This document shows, piece by piece, positions 54,621-63,231 of a stretch of DNA of 64,000 bases. Both the position numbers and the translations under genes were made by a program. Location of the stretch: contig JAUHZO010000003.1 of the NCBI GenBank assembly GCA_030425925.1, positions 310,001-374,000 of the forward strand. Direction: 5' to 3'. Under the pieces are notes generated by a model. The model saw only the letters and a list, made by a program, of their open reading frames with translations. It was not told the DNA's origin and did no database searches. Position 1 is the stretch's first letter. Each line of letters begins with the position of its first letter. This DNA comes from Alphaproteobacteria bacterium. GTDB lineage: Bacteria > Pseudomonadota > Alphaproteobacteria > Rhodobacterales > Rhodobacteraceae.

Positions 54621-55622
54621 ATGAAACGTTTGCTGGTCACAGGTGGCGGCCTGATAGGGGCGCGCCATGTGCAGGCGGTACAAGCGCATCCCGGGGCCAC
54701 TCTGGTGGGCCTCGTCGATCCGTCGCCCGACATCGCCACCCCGCCCGGTGTCCCCCGTTTCGCAGACATGGCGGACGTCACGGCCCCGGTTGACGGTGTC
54801 ATCATCGCCACCCCCAACCCCCTGCATGGCCCGCATGGTCTTTACGCCGCCCGGCGCGGCTGGCACATGCTGATCGAGAAACCGGTGACCGACACGCTGG
54901 CCGAGGCCGATGCTCTGGCCAAGGCCATTGCGCAGGCCGGTGTCCGCAGCCTTGTGGGCCATCACCGGCGTTACCATGACAGCGTCGAACAGCTTCAGCG
55001 CATGCTGACCGGCGGGGCCATCGGCACACCCATCACCGCCACGCTGATCTGGGCCATGCGCAAACCCGATGACTACTTCAAAGGCAACTGGCGCGCGGCC
55101 CATGGCAGCCCGGTGCTGATCAACCTGATCCACGACATCGACCTCTTGCGCGCGCTGTTCGGAGAGGTCACCGCCACCGTCGCCCTGCCCGGCCGTCGCC
55201 TGCGCGACGCGGCGCGCATCGAGTCCGGGGCCGTTGCGCTGTCCTTTGACACCGGCCTGACCGCCACGATCAGCTTTGCCGATACCGCGCCCAGCCCCTG
55301 GGGGTTCGAAGCGGCGACTGGCGAAAACCCGCATATCGGCCACACCGGGCAGGACATGCTGTTCGTCACCGGCACCAAAGGCGCGGTCAGCTTCCCGTCG
55401 CTGACGCTTTGGGGGCAGGCGGCGGACTGGTCCGAAGCCGCACAGATCGTCCAGCCCCCGCAATCCCATGCCACGCCCGATCCGCTGGCCCGCCAGCTCA
55501 GCCATTTCCTTGAGGTCATCGACGGAGCGCCGCCGCGCATCCCTGTCGCCTCCGCCCGGGCCTCGCTGGCCGTCGCGCTGGAGATCGAACGCCACCTCGC
55601 CAAGGAGCCTGCAAATGTCTGA
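54621..55622 (+). CDS. Gfo/Idh/MocA-family oxidoreductase 1
   Basis: A 333-residue NAD(P)-dependent sugar or cyclitol dehydrogenase. The Rossmann motif GGGLIGARHVQAV is at about 8-20, the EKPVTDTL segment (Lys about 89) follows ATPNPLHGPHG, and the catalytic-site HDIDLLRALFG motif is at about 172-182. The ATG directly follows the large inverted repeat and no Shine-Dalgarno sequence is visible. A GTG one codon earlier is also possible. Its 3' end overlaps the second PhyH gene by 8 bp. Confidence 0.88.
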   Translation: MKRLLVTGGGLIGARHVQAVQAHPGATLVGLVDPSPDIATPPGVPRFADMADVTAPVDGVIIATPNPLHGPHGLYAARRGWHMLIEKPVTDTLAEADALAKAIAQAGVRSLVGHHRRYHDSVEQLQRMLTGGAIGTPITATLIWAMRKPDDYFKGNWRAAHGSPVLINLIHDIDLLRALFGEVTATVALPGRRLRDAARIESGAVALSFDTGLTATISFADTAPSPWGFEAATGENPHIGHTGQDMLFVTGTKGAVSFPSLTLWGQAADWSEAAQIVQPPQSHATPDPLARQLSHFLEVIDGAPPRIPVASARASLAVALEIERHLAKEPANV

Positions 55623-56505
55623 AGTCCTGACCGACGCCCAGAAAGCCACCTATCACGAGCAGGGCTTCCTGATCCTCGAAAACCGCATTCCCGCCGACTG
55701 GCTGGCCCGGATCCACGCCGAGATCGCGCGGTTTGAAGACGAGGCCCGCGGCGTGACCGCCTCGAACGACCGGCTGGACCTGGAAGACACCCACAGCCCC
55801 GACGCGCCGCGCCTGCGCCGGATCAAGCTGCCGCACATGATCAGCGACGTGATGCGCGACCTGATGTATTCCGACCATATCCTCGCCCCTGCCCGCGACC
55901 TGATCGGGCCGGACCTGCGGCTGCACACCACCAAGCTCAACATGAAATCCGCAGGTTACGGCGCGACGGTGGAATGGCATCAGGACTATGCCTTTTACCC
56001 GCACACCAATGACGACATCCTCGCCATCGGCGTGCTCTTGGACGACATGGCGCTGGAAAACGGCCCGCTGATGGTCTTTCCCGGCTCTCACAAGGGGCCG
56101 GTTTACGACCACCACGTGGATGGCGTCTTTGCCGGCGGGTTCATTCCGGCGGATGTGGGCCTCGACACCGCCGACGCGGTGCCGCTGACCGGACCGGCCG
56201 GGTCGATCTCGATCCATCACGGGCGGATCGTGCATGGCTCGGCGCTCAACACCTCCGACCGCGCGCGGCGCATCCTGTTTTACGAGATGATGGCAGCGGA
56301 CGCCTTTCCGATCATGGGCAGCATGACCAGGTGGAACGGGATCGAGGATTACAACGCGCGGATGCTCTGCGGCACACCGACCCTGCAGCCGCGCCTGAAG
56401 GACATCCCGATCCGCATCCCGCAACCGCAGCCGGACAAGCCGATCTCGATCTACGAAATCCAGAAGGGCCTCAGCAAGCGCGCCTTCGACGTGGCCAGAA
56501 AGTAA
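55615..56505 (+). CDS. Phytanoyl-CoA dioxygenase (PhyH) family oxygenase 2
   Basis: A 296-residue Fe(II)/2-oxoglutarate oxygenase starting at the ATG at 55615 (AAGGAG upstream). His and Asp ligands lie in VEWHQDYAFYPHT (about 120-132), the distal His in GRIVHGSALNTS (about 204-215), and the co-substrate Arg in RRILFYEMM (about 220). It is clearly different in sequence from the first PhyH protein of the cluster. Its overlap with the oxidoreductase gene suggests sequential steps: oxygenation followed by dehydrogenation. Confidence 0.88.
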   Translation: MSEVLTDAQKATYHEQGFLILENRIPADWLARIHAEIARFEDEARGVTASNDRLDLEDTHSPDAPRLRRIKLPHMISDVMRDLMYSDHILAPARDLIGPDLRLHTTKLNMKSAGYGATVEWHQDYAFYPHTNDDILAIGVLLDDMALENGPLMVFPGSHKGPVYDHHVDGVFAGGFIPADVGLDTADAVPLTGPAGSISIHHGRIVHGSALNTSDRARRILFYEMMAADAFPIMGSMTRWNGIEDYNARMLCGTPTLQPRLKDIPIRIPQPQPDKPISIYEIQKGLSKRAFDVARK

Positions 56506-56559
56506 CCACATGTCGCTCGCCTCTCTTCCCTGCCACACGCGCGACCGGGGCCGCAGCCG

Positions 56560-57441
56560 ATGGCCGTGACCGCCGGAGCGCTGGAAGACCGCGCGCGTCT
56601 GGGCATCGTGATGATGCTGGGCGCGTGGTTCCTGTTCGCGCTGGTCGATACCGGGGCGAAATGGGTGGTGGTGGCCGGCATTCCGGCGATTCAGGTGGCG
56701 TTTTTCCGCTATGCGGGGCATTTCGCCATCTCCATCGCCGTCATCGCCCGCGGCGGGGCGGATCTGTCGCGCTTTGCCACCCCCTATTTCTGGCCGCTCG
56801 CGCTGCGGTCGGCGCTTCTGATCTCGGCCACCTGCCTGAATTTCTACGTGCTCAAGGTGCTGCCACTGACGGTGACCTCGGCCATCATGTTTTCCAGCCC
56901 GGTGATCGTGTCGCTGCTGTCCTGGCCACTGCTGGGCGAGCGGATCGGTCCCTGGCGCAGCCTGGCGGTGGGGCTGGGCTTTGCCGGAGTGCTGGTGGTG
57001 ATCCGCCCGTTCGGTGCCGACTTCCACTGGGCGATGCTGCTGGTTCTTTATAATGCCACGGCGCTGGCGCTCTATTCCATCCTGACACGGCGGCTGGCCG
57101 GAACCGTCGCAACCGAGACGATGCAGTTCTACATGGGTCTGCTGGGAACCGTGGCCCTGCTGCCCTTTGCCCTGTGGTCGTGGCAATCCCCCGAAACCTT
57201 GCGCGACTGGCTGGTGCTGATCTCGCTGGGGGTGTTCGGCTGGGGCGGGCACCAGCTTCTGACTGCGGCCCATCGGTATGCCGCATCGGGCACGTTGATG
57301 CCGTATACCTACTCTTTCCTTCTCTACCTGACGGTGCTGAGCTATCTGGTGTTCGACCACGTGCCCGACCTGCTGACCATGGTCGGCGCGGCGATCATCA
57401 TCGCGTCGGGCCTGATAATCTGGCAACGGGAGTCCCGGTGA
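56560..57441 (+). CDS. EamA/DMT-family permease
   Basis: A 293-residue drug/metabolite transporter with ten membrane helices and two EamA repeats (about 15-140 and 155-290). The first repeat contains the FFRYAGHFAISIAV and ALLISATCLNFYVLKVLPL stretches, the latter typical of the family. The stop overlaps the kinase start by one base (TGATG). Inside a catabolic operon it may export an end product or import a second substrate; direction cannot be judged. Confidence 0.88.
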   Translation: MAVTAGALEDRARLGIVMMLGAWFLFALVDTGAKWVVVAGIPAIQVAFFRYAGHFAISIAVIARGGADLSRFATPYFWPLALRSALLISATCLNFYVLKVLPLTVTSAIMFSSPVIVSLLSWPLLGERIGPWRSLAVGLGFAGVLVVIRPFGADFHWAMLLVLYNATALALYSILTRRLAGTVATETMQFYMGLLGTVALLPFALWSWQSPETLRDWLVLISLGVFGWGGHQLLTAAHRYAASGTLMPYTYSFLLYLTVLSYLVFDHVPDLLTMVGAAIIIASGLIIWQRESR

Positions 57442-58322
57442 TGCGTGTGGCCTGCATTGGCGAAGCGATGATCGAACTGGCGATGACCGACCCGCCCCGC
57501 GTGGGCGTCGCCGGAGACACGCTGAACACGGCGATCTATCTCCGGCGCGCCGCCCCGTCGCTGCAGGTGGACTACGTCACCCGGCTGGGGCACGATCCTT
57601 TTTCCCAGCGTATCCGGGACTTCATCGCCGCCCATGGCGTGGGCACGGCGCGCATCGAAACCTCGCCCGACCGGATCCCGGGCCTTTACGCGATCACCAC
57701 CGAGGCGGGCGAGCGGTCGTTCACCTATTGGCGCGGGCAGTCGGCGGCGCGAACGCTGTTTCAGGGCCCGGCGGGGCCGGATTTCTCGGCCCTGGACGGG
57801 TATGACGTGATCTACCTGTCCGCGATCACGCTGGCGGTTCTGCCGCCCGACATGCGCATGGCCTTGCTGGCGCATCTGCAGGGCGGCCCGCGGCTGGCCT
57901 TTGACAGCAATTACCGCCCCGCGCTCTGGACCTCGCGGGCCGAGGCGCAGGACTGCATCGCGGCCTGGTGGGCGCGGGCCGACATCGCGCTGCCCTCGAT
58001 CGACGACGAAATGGCGCTGACCGGGGAAACCGCCGAGGCGGTCGCGGCGCGCTTTGCCGCGCTGGGGGCCGAAGGCGCGCTGAAGCGCGGTGCGGCGGGG
58101 CCGCTGTCGCTGGGGCCAGAGACACCGCCCGAGCAGCGCTATCCGCCTGCCGCACGGGTCGTGGACACCACCGCCGCCGGGGACAGCTTCAACGGGGCCT
58201 ATCTGGGCGCGCGCCTGTCGGGCTGGTCGCAGGCGCAGGCACTGGCCGAGGCCCATGCCTGCGCGGCCCATGTGGTGGGCCATCCCGGTGCCATCGTCCC
58301 GCCGCCGGAGCCCGCACCATGA
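57441..58322 (+). CDS. PfkB-family sugar kinase, 2-keto-3-deoxygluconokinase-like
   Basis: A 293-residue ribokinase-fold enzyme. The N-terminal GEAMIELAM and GDTLNTAIYL segments are typical of KDG kinases, FDSNYRPALW (about 153-162) is the sugar-acid kinase motif, and the catalytic-base anion hole DTTAAGDSFNGAYL (about 244-257) is intact. KDG kinase would phosphorylate the product of the UxaA-type dehydratase to KDPG; the aldolase is not in the window. Overlaps of 1 and 4 bp with its neighbours mark a tight operon. Confidence 0.88.
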   Translation: MRVACIGEAMIELAMTDPPRVGVAGDTLNTAIYLRRAAPSLQVDYVTRLGHDPFSQRIRDFIAAHGVGTARIETSPDRIPGLYAITTEAGERSFTYWRGQSAARTLFQGPAGPDFSALDGYDVIYLSAITLAVLPPDMRMALLAHLQGGPRLAFDSNYRPALWTSRAEAQDCIAAWWARADIALPSIDDEMALTGETAEAVAARFAALGAEGALKRGAAGPLSLGPETPPEQRYPPAARVVDTTAAGDSFNGAYLGARLSGWSQAQALAEAHACAAHVVGHPGAIVPPPEPAP

Positions 58323-59356
58323 AAGCCGTCCTGATCGGCCTTGGCATGGTCGCCGATACCCATCTGGCGGCGCTGCGGGACAATCGTGCCGGAGTGACGC
58401 TCAAGGGCGTGCTGGCCCGGGACCCTGCGCGCATGGCCGCCTTTGCCGAAAAGGCCGCCGATCAGCTTGGCCATGCCGTCACACTATATGACAATGTCCG
58501 CGCCGTGGCCGACGATCCCGAAATCGCCTTTGCCATCGTCACCACGCCCCCCGATGCAAGGCACGACGTCGTGACCACGCTGGCGGCGGCGGGCAAGCCC
58601 GTCCTGATGGAAAAGCCGGTGGAGCGCACGCTCGCCGCCGCCACCACGCTGGTCGAGACCTGCGAAGCCGCCGCCGTGCCGCTGGGCATCGTGTTCCAGC
58701 ACCGCATGCGCGCCGCGTCCAGGGCGCTGGCCGAACAGGTGGCTGCGGGCACTCTGGGCGATCTGGTCGCGGTGGAAATCCGTGTGCCGTGGTGGCGGGA
58801 GCAGGCGTATTACGACAGCCCCGGCCGCGGCAGCTATGCCCGCGATGGCGGTGGCGTGATGATCACCCAGGCGATCCACACGCTGGACCTTGCATTGTGG
58901 CTGCTGGGGCCGGTGGCCGAGGTACAGGCGATGATGGGGCGCACGGCGCTGCACCGGCTGGAGGCCGAAGACTGGGCAGGTGCAACGCTGCGGTTCCGCA
59001 GCGGTGCCTTCGGCACGCTGTACGCCACCACCGCCGCCTATCCCGGCGGCGCGGAAAGCCTGACGCTGCACGGCACGCGGGGCAGCGCGCATCTGGCCGA
59101 AGGCGTGCTGGACCTGCGCCTGATGGACGGCCGCACCGAACGCATCGGGGCCAGCGCCGCCACCGGCGGCGGGGCCGATCCCATGGCCTTTACCCATGCC
59201 TGGCACCAGTCGGTGCTGGAGGATTTTGCCCTTGCGCTCTGCAACGGACACCCGCCCGCGGCCACCGGGCGGGAGGCGCTGGCGGTGCACGCCGTCATCG
59301 ACGCCATGGAACGCAGCCATGCCACCGGCCAACGCATCGAGGTGACCCAGCCATGA
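58319..59356 (+). CDS. Gfo/Idh/MocA-family oxidoreductase 2
   Basis: A 345-residue dehydrogenase. [13 protein letters not shown] (about 7-19) is the nucleotide loop, [12 protein letters not shown] (about 98-109) the Lys motif, and [19 protein letters not shown] (about 179-197) the catalytic helix. The start overlaps the kinase stop (ATGA). It is only distantly similar to the other three members here, judged by the motifs. Confidence 0.88.
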   Translation: MKAVLIGLGMVADTHLAALRDNRAGVTLKGVLARDPARMAAFAEKAADQLGHAVTLYDNVRAVADDPEIAFAIVTTPPDARHDVVTTLAAAGKPVLMEKPVERTLAAATTLVETCEAAAVPLGIVFQHRMRAASRALAEQVAAGTLGDLVAVEIRVPWWREQAYYDSPGRGSYARDGGGVMITQAIHTLDLALWLLGPVAEVQAMMGRTALHRLEAEDWAGATLRFRSGAFGTLYATTAAYPGGAESLTLHGTRGSAHLAEGVLDLRLMDGRTERIGASAATGGGADPMAFTHAWHQSVLEDFALALCNGHPPAATGREALAVHAVIDAMERSHATGQRIEVTQP

Positions 59357-60354
59357 CCCTGTCCTTTGTCGTGATCGGTATCGATCACCGCCACGCCTAT
59401 GGCATGACCGAAAACCTGCAGAAGGCCGGCGCACGCTGCTGCGGCTTCTGGACCGTCGGCTCCCCCGGCACGCTGGCGGGGTGGGAAAAGCGCTTTGCCG
59501 ACATTCCCCGCCTGCCGACGCTGGACGCCGCGCTGGAGACCGACGCGCAGATCGCCGTGATCTCGGCCGTGCCCGCCGACCGCGCCGCGCTGGCGATCCG
59601 GGCGATGGAGGCGGGCAAGGATGTCATGGTGGACAAGCCCGGCTGTACCGACTTCGCCCAGCTGGCGGCCCTGCGCGAAACCGTCGCCCTGACCGGGCGC
59701 ATCTGGTCCATCGACTTTTCGGAACGGTTCGAGGTGCCCTCGGTGACGCTGGCGACCGAGCTGGTGCAGGCCGGTGCCATCGGGCGCGTGGTGCAGACCG
59801 TCGGGCTCGGGCCGCACCGGCTGAACCGCGCCACGCGGCCCGACTGGTTCTTTCGCCGCGCCCGCTATGGCGGCATCCTGACCGATATCGGCAGTCACCA
59901 GATCGACCAGTTCCTGCACTTCACCGGCGCCGAAACCGCAAGGGTTGTGATGGCCCATGTGGCCAACCACGCCAACCCGGACGATCCCGAATTGCAGGAT
60001 TTCGGCGAGCTGAGCCTGCGTACGCCCGATGCCTCGGGCTATGTGCGGGTGGACTGGTACACGCCGGACGCCCTGCCCAACTGGGGGGACGGGCGGCTGA
60101 CGATCCTCGGCACCGAAGGCTATATCGAACTGCGCAAATATGTCGATGTGGGCCATCCCGGCACCGATCACCTGATCCTGGTGAACGGCACGCGGTGCGA
60201 ACGGATCGACGCCTCCGGGGCCGGGCTGCCCTATTTCGCGCGCTTTCTGACCGATGTGGCCGAACGCAGCGAAACCGCCATGCCGCAGCGCCGAACCTTT
60301 ACCGTGATGGACCTGGCCCTGACCGCGCAGGCCATGGCCGAGGGGCGGGCATGA
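59353..60354 (+). CDS. Gfo/Idh/MocA-family oxidoreductase 3
   Basis: A 333-residue member with an altered nucleotide loop: the N-terminus reads [19 protein letters not shown] rather than the usual G.G..G. The [12 protein letters not shown] segment (about 94-105) replaces EKP, and the catalytic helix is [19 protein letters not shown] (about 174-192). Proteins of this branch are often annotated only as oxidoreductases and may use a different cofactor or be scaffolds. It overlaps both neighbours by 4 bp. Confidence 0.83.
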   Translation: MTLSFVVIGIDHRHAYGMTENLQKAGARCCGFWTVGSPGTLAGWEKRFADIPRLPTLDAALETDAQIAVISAVPADRAALAIRAMEAGKDVMVDKPGCTDFAQLAALRETVALTGRIWSIDFSERFEVPSVTLATELVQAGAIGRVVQTVGLGPHRLNRATRPDWFFRRARYGGILTDIGSHQIDQFLHFTGAETARVVMAHVANHANPDDPELQDFGELSLRTPDASGYVRVDWYTPDALPNWGDGRLTILGTEGYIELRKYVDVGHPGTDHLILVNGTRCERIDASGAGLPYFARFLTDVAERSETAMPQRRTFTVMDLALTAQAMAEGRA

Positions 60355-61403
60355 TCCGCACCGCCATCCTTGGTGCCGGCATCGGGCGGGAACACCTTGC
60401 CGCCTGCCGGAATGTGGAAGGCCTTGACGTGGCTGCTCTGGTCGATCTCGATCCGGCCCGGGCCGAGGCGTTGCGCGCGCCCGGAGACAGGTTCCGCGTG
60501 GAAAGCGACGTGGCGGCGGTGCTGGGCGATCCGGCCATCGACCTGGTCGACATCTGCCTGCCGCCGCATCTGCACGTGCCCGTGGCGCTGCAGGCGCTGG
60601 AGGCGGGCAAGCACGTGGTCTGCGAAAAGCCGCTGGCCACCGCGTTGTCGGCCTGCGCCCGGCTCAAGGCCGCCGCGCGGCAGAGCGGGCGGCGGGTGTT
60701 TCCGGTGTTCCAGTACCGTTGGGGGCCGTCGCTGGCGCAGATGCGCCAGCTGATGCGGCTGGGTCTGACCGGCCGGGCGCAGGTGGCCGCGCTGGAAACC
60801 CACTGGAACCGCGGGGCAGAGTATTATGCCGTGCCCTGGCGCGGCACCTGGGCCGGGGAACAGGGCGGGGCCGTGCTGGGCCATGCCATTCACAACCACG
60901 ACCTTCTGACCCATCTTCTGGGTCCGGTGGCCTCGGTCTCGGCGATGGTGGCCACCCGGGTCAACCCCATCGAGACCGAAGATTGCGCCGCCATCGCGCT
61001 GTGCATGGAGTCGGGCGCGCTGGTCACCAGTTCGATCACGCTGGGCGCGGGGTTCGACCGCACGCGCCTGCGCATCGTGTTCGAGCATCTGACCGCCAGT
61101 TCGGGGGAAGCGCCCTACGCGCCCGGGGCAGACCCGTGGCATTTCGTGGCCCGCGATCCGCAGGACCAGGCCCGCATCGATGCCGCCCTGGCCGACACCC
61201 CGGCCGAAGCGGTGGGCTTTGCGGGGTTCTTCACCGAAATCGTCAACGCCCTGACAGGCCGGCCCGACACCGCGGTGACGCTGGAGGACGGGGTGGCCTC
61301 GGTCGCGCTGGTCAGCGCGATCTACCACGCCGCGCGCACCGGCGCGCGGGTGTCGCTGCCGCTGGCCCCCGATCACCCGCTCTATGACGGCTGGCAGCCC
61401 TGA
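60351..61403 (+). CDS. Gfo/Idh/MocA-family oxidoreductase 4
   Basis: A 350-residue dehydrogenase. The loop [12 protein letters not shown] is at about 8-19, [12 protein letters not shown] (about 90-101) carries the Lys, and the catalytic helix is [19 protein letters not shown] (about 166-184), a His-rich form. It is the last gene of the plus-strand operon and converges on the second TRAP operon with 7 bp between the stops. Confidence 0.88.
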   Translation: MIRTAILGAGIGREHLAACRNVEGLDVAALVDLDPARAEALRAPGDRFRVESDVAAVLGDPAIDLVDICLPPHLHVPVALQALEAGKHVVCEKPLATALSACARLKAAARQSGRRVFPVFQYRWGPSLAQMRQLMRLGLTGRAQVAALETHWNRGAEYYAVPWRGTWAGEQGGAVLGHAIHNHDLLTHLLGPVASVSAMVATRVNPIETEDCAAIALCMESGALVTSSITLGAGFDRTRLRIVFEHLTASSGEAPYAPGADPWHFVARDPQDQARIDAALADTPAEAVGFAGFFTEIVNALTGRPDTAVTLEDGVASVALVSAIYHAARTGARVSLPLAPDHPLYDGWQP

Positions 61404-61410
61404 GGGGCCG

Positions 61411-62715
61411 TCAGTTGATCATCGTTTCCGGCAGGAACAGCGCGATCTGCGGAAAGGCGATCAGCAGGCCGACGCAGACGATCATCATCAGCCAGAACGG
61501 CAGAACACCGCGGAAGATCCGGCCCAGTTCCACCCCCGGTGCCACCGATTTCACGATGAACACGTTGATGCCCACCGGCGGCGAGATGAGGCCCATCTCC
61601 AGCGTCAGCACCACCAGCACCCCGAACCAGATCGGGTCGATGCCCAGTTGCTGGATGATCGGAAAGAAGATCGGCAGGGTCAGCACCAGCATGGCAAAGC
61701 CTTCGAGGAAACAGCCCAGCACCAGATAGACCAGCAGGATCACGATCAGCGTTCCGGTGACCGACAGGCCCAGCCCGGTCAGAAAGCTGCCCACCGCGTC
61801 GGGGATGTGGCTCAGCGCCATGAACGGGTTGATCATGTGCGCGGCAATCAGGATCAGCATCACGGTCGCCGTGGTCACCACCGCGTCACGCGCGCTGGTC
61901 CAGAGCACCGGCAGCGTCAGCTTGCGGTTGGCCGCGCCGATCAGGATCACAACCCCGGCACCCACCGCCGCGGCTTCGACCGGCGAGAAGAAGCCGGTAT
62001 AGATCCCGCCGATGGTCAGCAGGATCACACCCACGATCGGCCCCGCGCCGCCAAGCGCGCGCAGTTTCTCGGCGGTGGTGGTGGCCGGACCGGCGGGGCC
62101 GAACTCGGGCCGCAGCCAGCACAGAACCGTCACTGCCAGAATGAACAGGGTCAGCAGCAAGAGCCCTGGCAGAACCCCGGCCAGAAACAGCCGCCCGATG
62201 CTTTGCTCGGTCAGGATGGCGTAGATCACAAAGCCGGTCGAGGGCGGGATCAGGATGCCCAGCGTGCCGCCTGCCGCCACCACGCCCGTGGAGAGGCGCG
62301 TGTCGTAGTTGAACCGGTCCATCTGGCCGAGCGCAACCTTGCCCATGGTCAGGGCCGAGGCCACCGACGACCCCGACAGCGCGGCAAACCCGCCGCAGCC
62401 GATCACCGTGGCCGAAGCCAGCCCGCCGCGAATATGGCCGATCAGCGCATAGGCGGCGTCGTAAAGCTGGCGGCTCATCCCCGTGGCGCTGGCCACGTTG
62501 CCCATCAGGATGAACAGCGGGATGACCACCAGTTCGGGCGAGGATCCCAGCGTGAACGCTTCGGAGGCCAGGAGGCTCCAGGCCGAGTTCATCCCGTTCA
62601 GCACGGCGATGCCGGCAAAACCCACGACGAACATGGCAAAGGCCACCGGAATGCGCAGGATCAGCAGGGCAAACAGCGCAACAATGCCCAGGATGCCGAT
62701 GGTCGAGGCGCTCAT
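61411..62715 (-). CDS. dctM: TRAP transporter large membrane subunit (second set)
   Basis: A 434-residue DctM-type permease of normal length. The start at 62715 (MSASTIGILGIVALF) overlaps the stop of dctQ in an ATGA arrangement; the frame is open further up but antisense-like. Marks include GSSVASALTMGKVAL (about 116-130), AGGTLGILIPPSTGFVIYAI (about 150-169) and the C-terminal LEMGLISPPVGINVFIVKS (about 375-393). It is convergent with the sugar operon. Confidence 0.93.
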   Translation of the reverse strand: MSASTIGILGIVALFALLILRIPVAFAMFVVGFAGIAVLNGMNSAWSLLASEAFTLGSSPELVVIPLFILMGNVASATGMSRQLYDAAYALIGHIRGGLASATVIGCGGFAALSGSSVASALTMGKVALGQMDRFNYDTRLSTGVVAAGGTLGILIPPSTGFVIYAILTEQSIGRLFLAGVLPGLLLLTLFILAVTVLCWLRPEFGPAGPATTTAEKLRALGGAGPIVGVILLTIGGIYTGFFSPVEAAAVGAGVVILIGAANRKLTLPVLWTSARDAVVTTATVMLILIAAHMINPFMALSHIPDAVGSFLTGLGLSVTGTLIVILLVYLVLGCFLEGFAMLVLTLPIFFPIIQQLGIDPIWFGVLVVLTLEMGLISPPVGINVFIVKSVAPGVELGRIFRGVLPFWLMMIVCVGLLIAFPQIALFLPETMIN

Positions 62716-63224
62716 GCCGAAGTCTTTCCGTCGTGGCGCACATCGGTCCGGGTCAGGGACAGTTCCGCCGCGCGCAGGGCCATGCCCAGCGCGGTGATCA
62801 CCGAAAACCCGATCAGCGCGTATTGGAACCACGCCTTGGGCAGGCGCAGGAGATTGGTGGAAAGGTTCAGCATCTCGGAGATGCGGGCGCTGTCCCATGT
62901 GGCATAAGCCAGCGCGGCAAAGATCACCGCCCCGGTGATCGCGGCCAGAATGTCGATGCTCCGGTTCATGGCGGGCGGGTAGTGCCGTTGGAACAGGTCC
63001 ACGGCGATATGCCCTCCGGTGCGGTCACAGGCGGCCATGGCGCCGAAGACAAGGATGATCATGGTCATCGTGATCAGGTCCTGCGAGCCGTAAAGCGGGT
63101 TGCCGAAGGCGCGGCCGACCACGTCCACCAGAATCACGCCGACCTCGAACAGCAGTCCGAGGGCGGCAAGCGCGACGGACAGGCCGATCAGCCCGTCCGC
63201 CGCCTTTCTCAGAACGATCAGCAC
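62712..63224 (-). CDS. dctQ: TRAP transporter small membrane subunit (second set)
   Basis: A 170-residue four-helix DctQ protein of standard length, unlike the long version in the first set. VGRAFGNPLYGSQDLITMTM (about 36-55) is the family core. It lies 7 bp behind the dctP gene on the same strand and overlaps dctM by 4 bp. Confidence 0.92.
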   Translation of the reverse strand: MLIVLRKAADGLIGLSVALAALGLLFEVGVILVDVVGRAFGNPLYGSQDLITMTMIILVFGAMAACDRTGGHIAVDLFQRHYPPAMNRSIDILAAITGAVIFAALAYATWDSARISEMLNLSTNLLRLPKAWFQYALIGFSVITALGMALRAAELSLTRTDVRHDGKTSA

Positions 63225-63231
63225 GCGCCGA

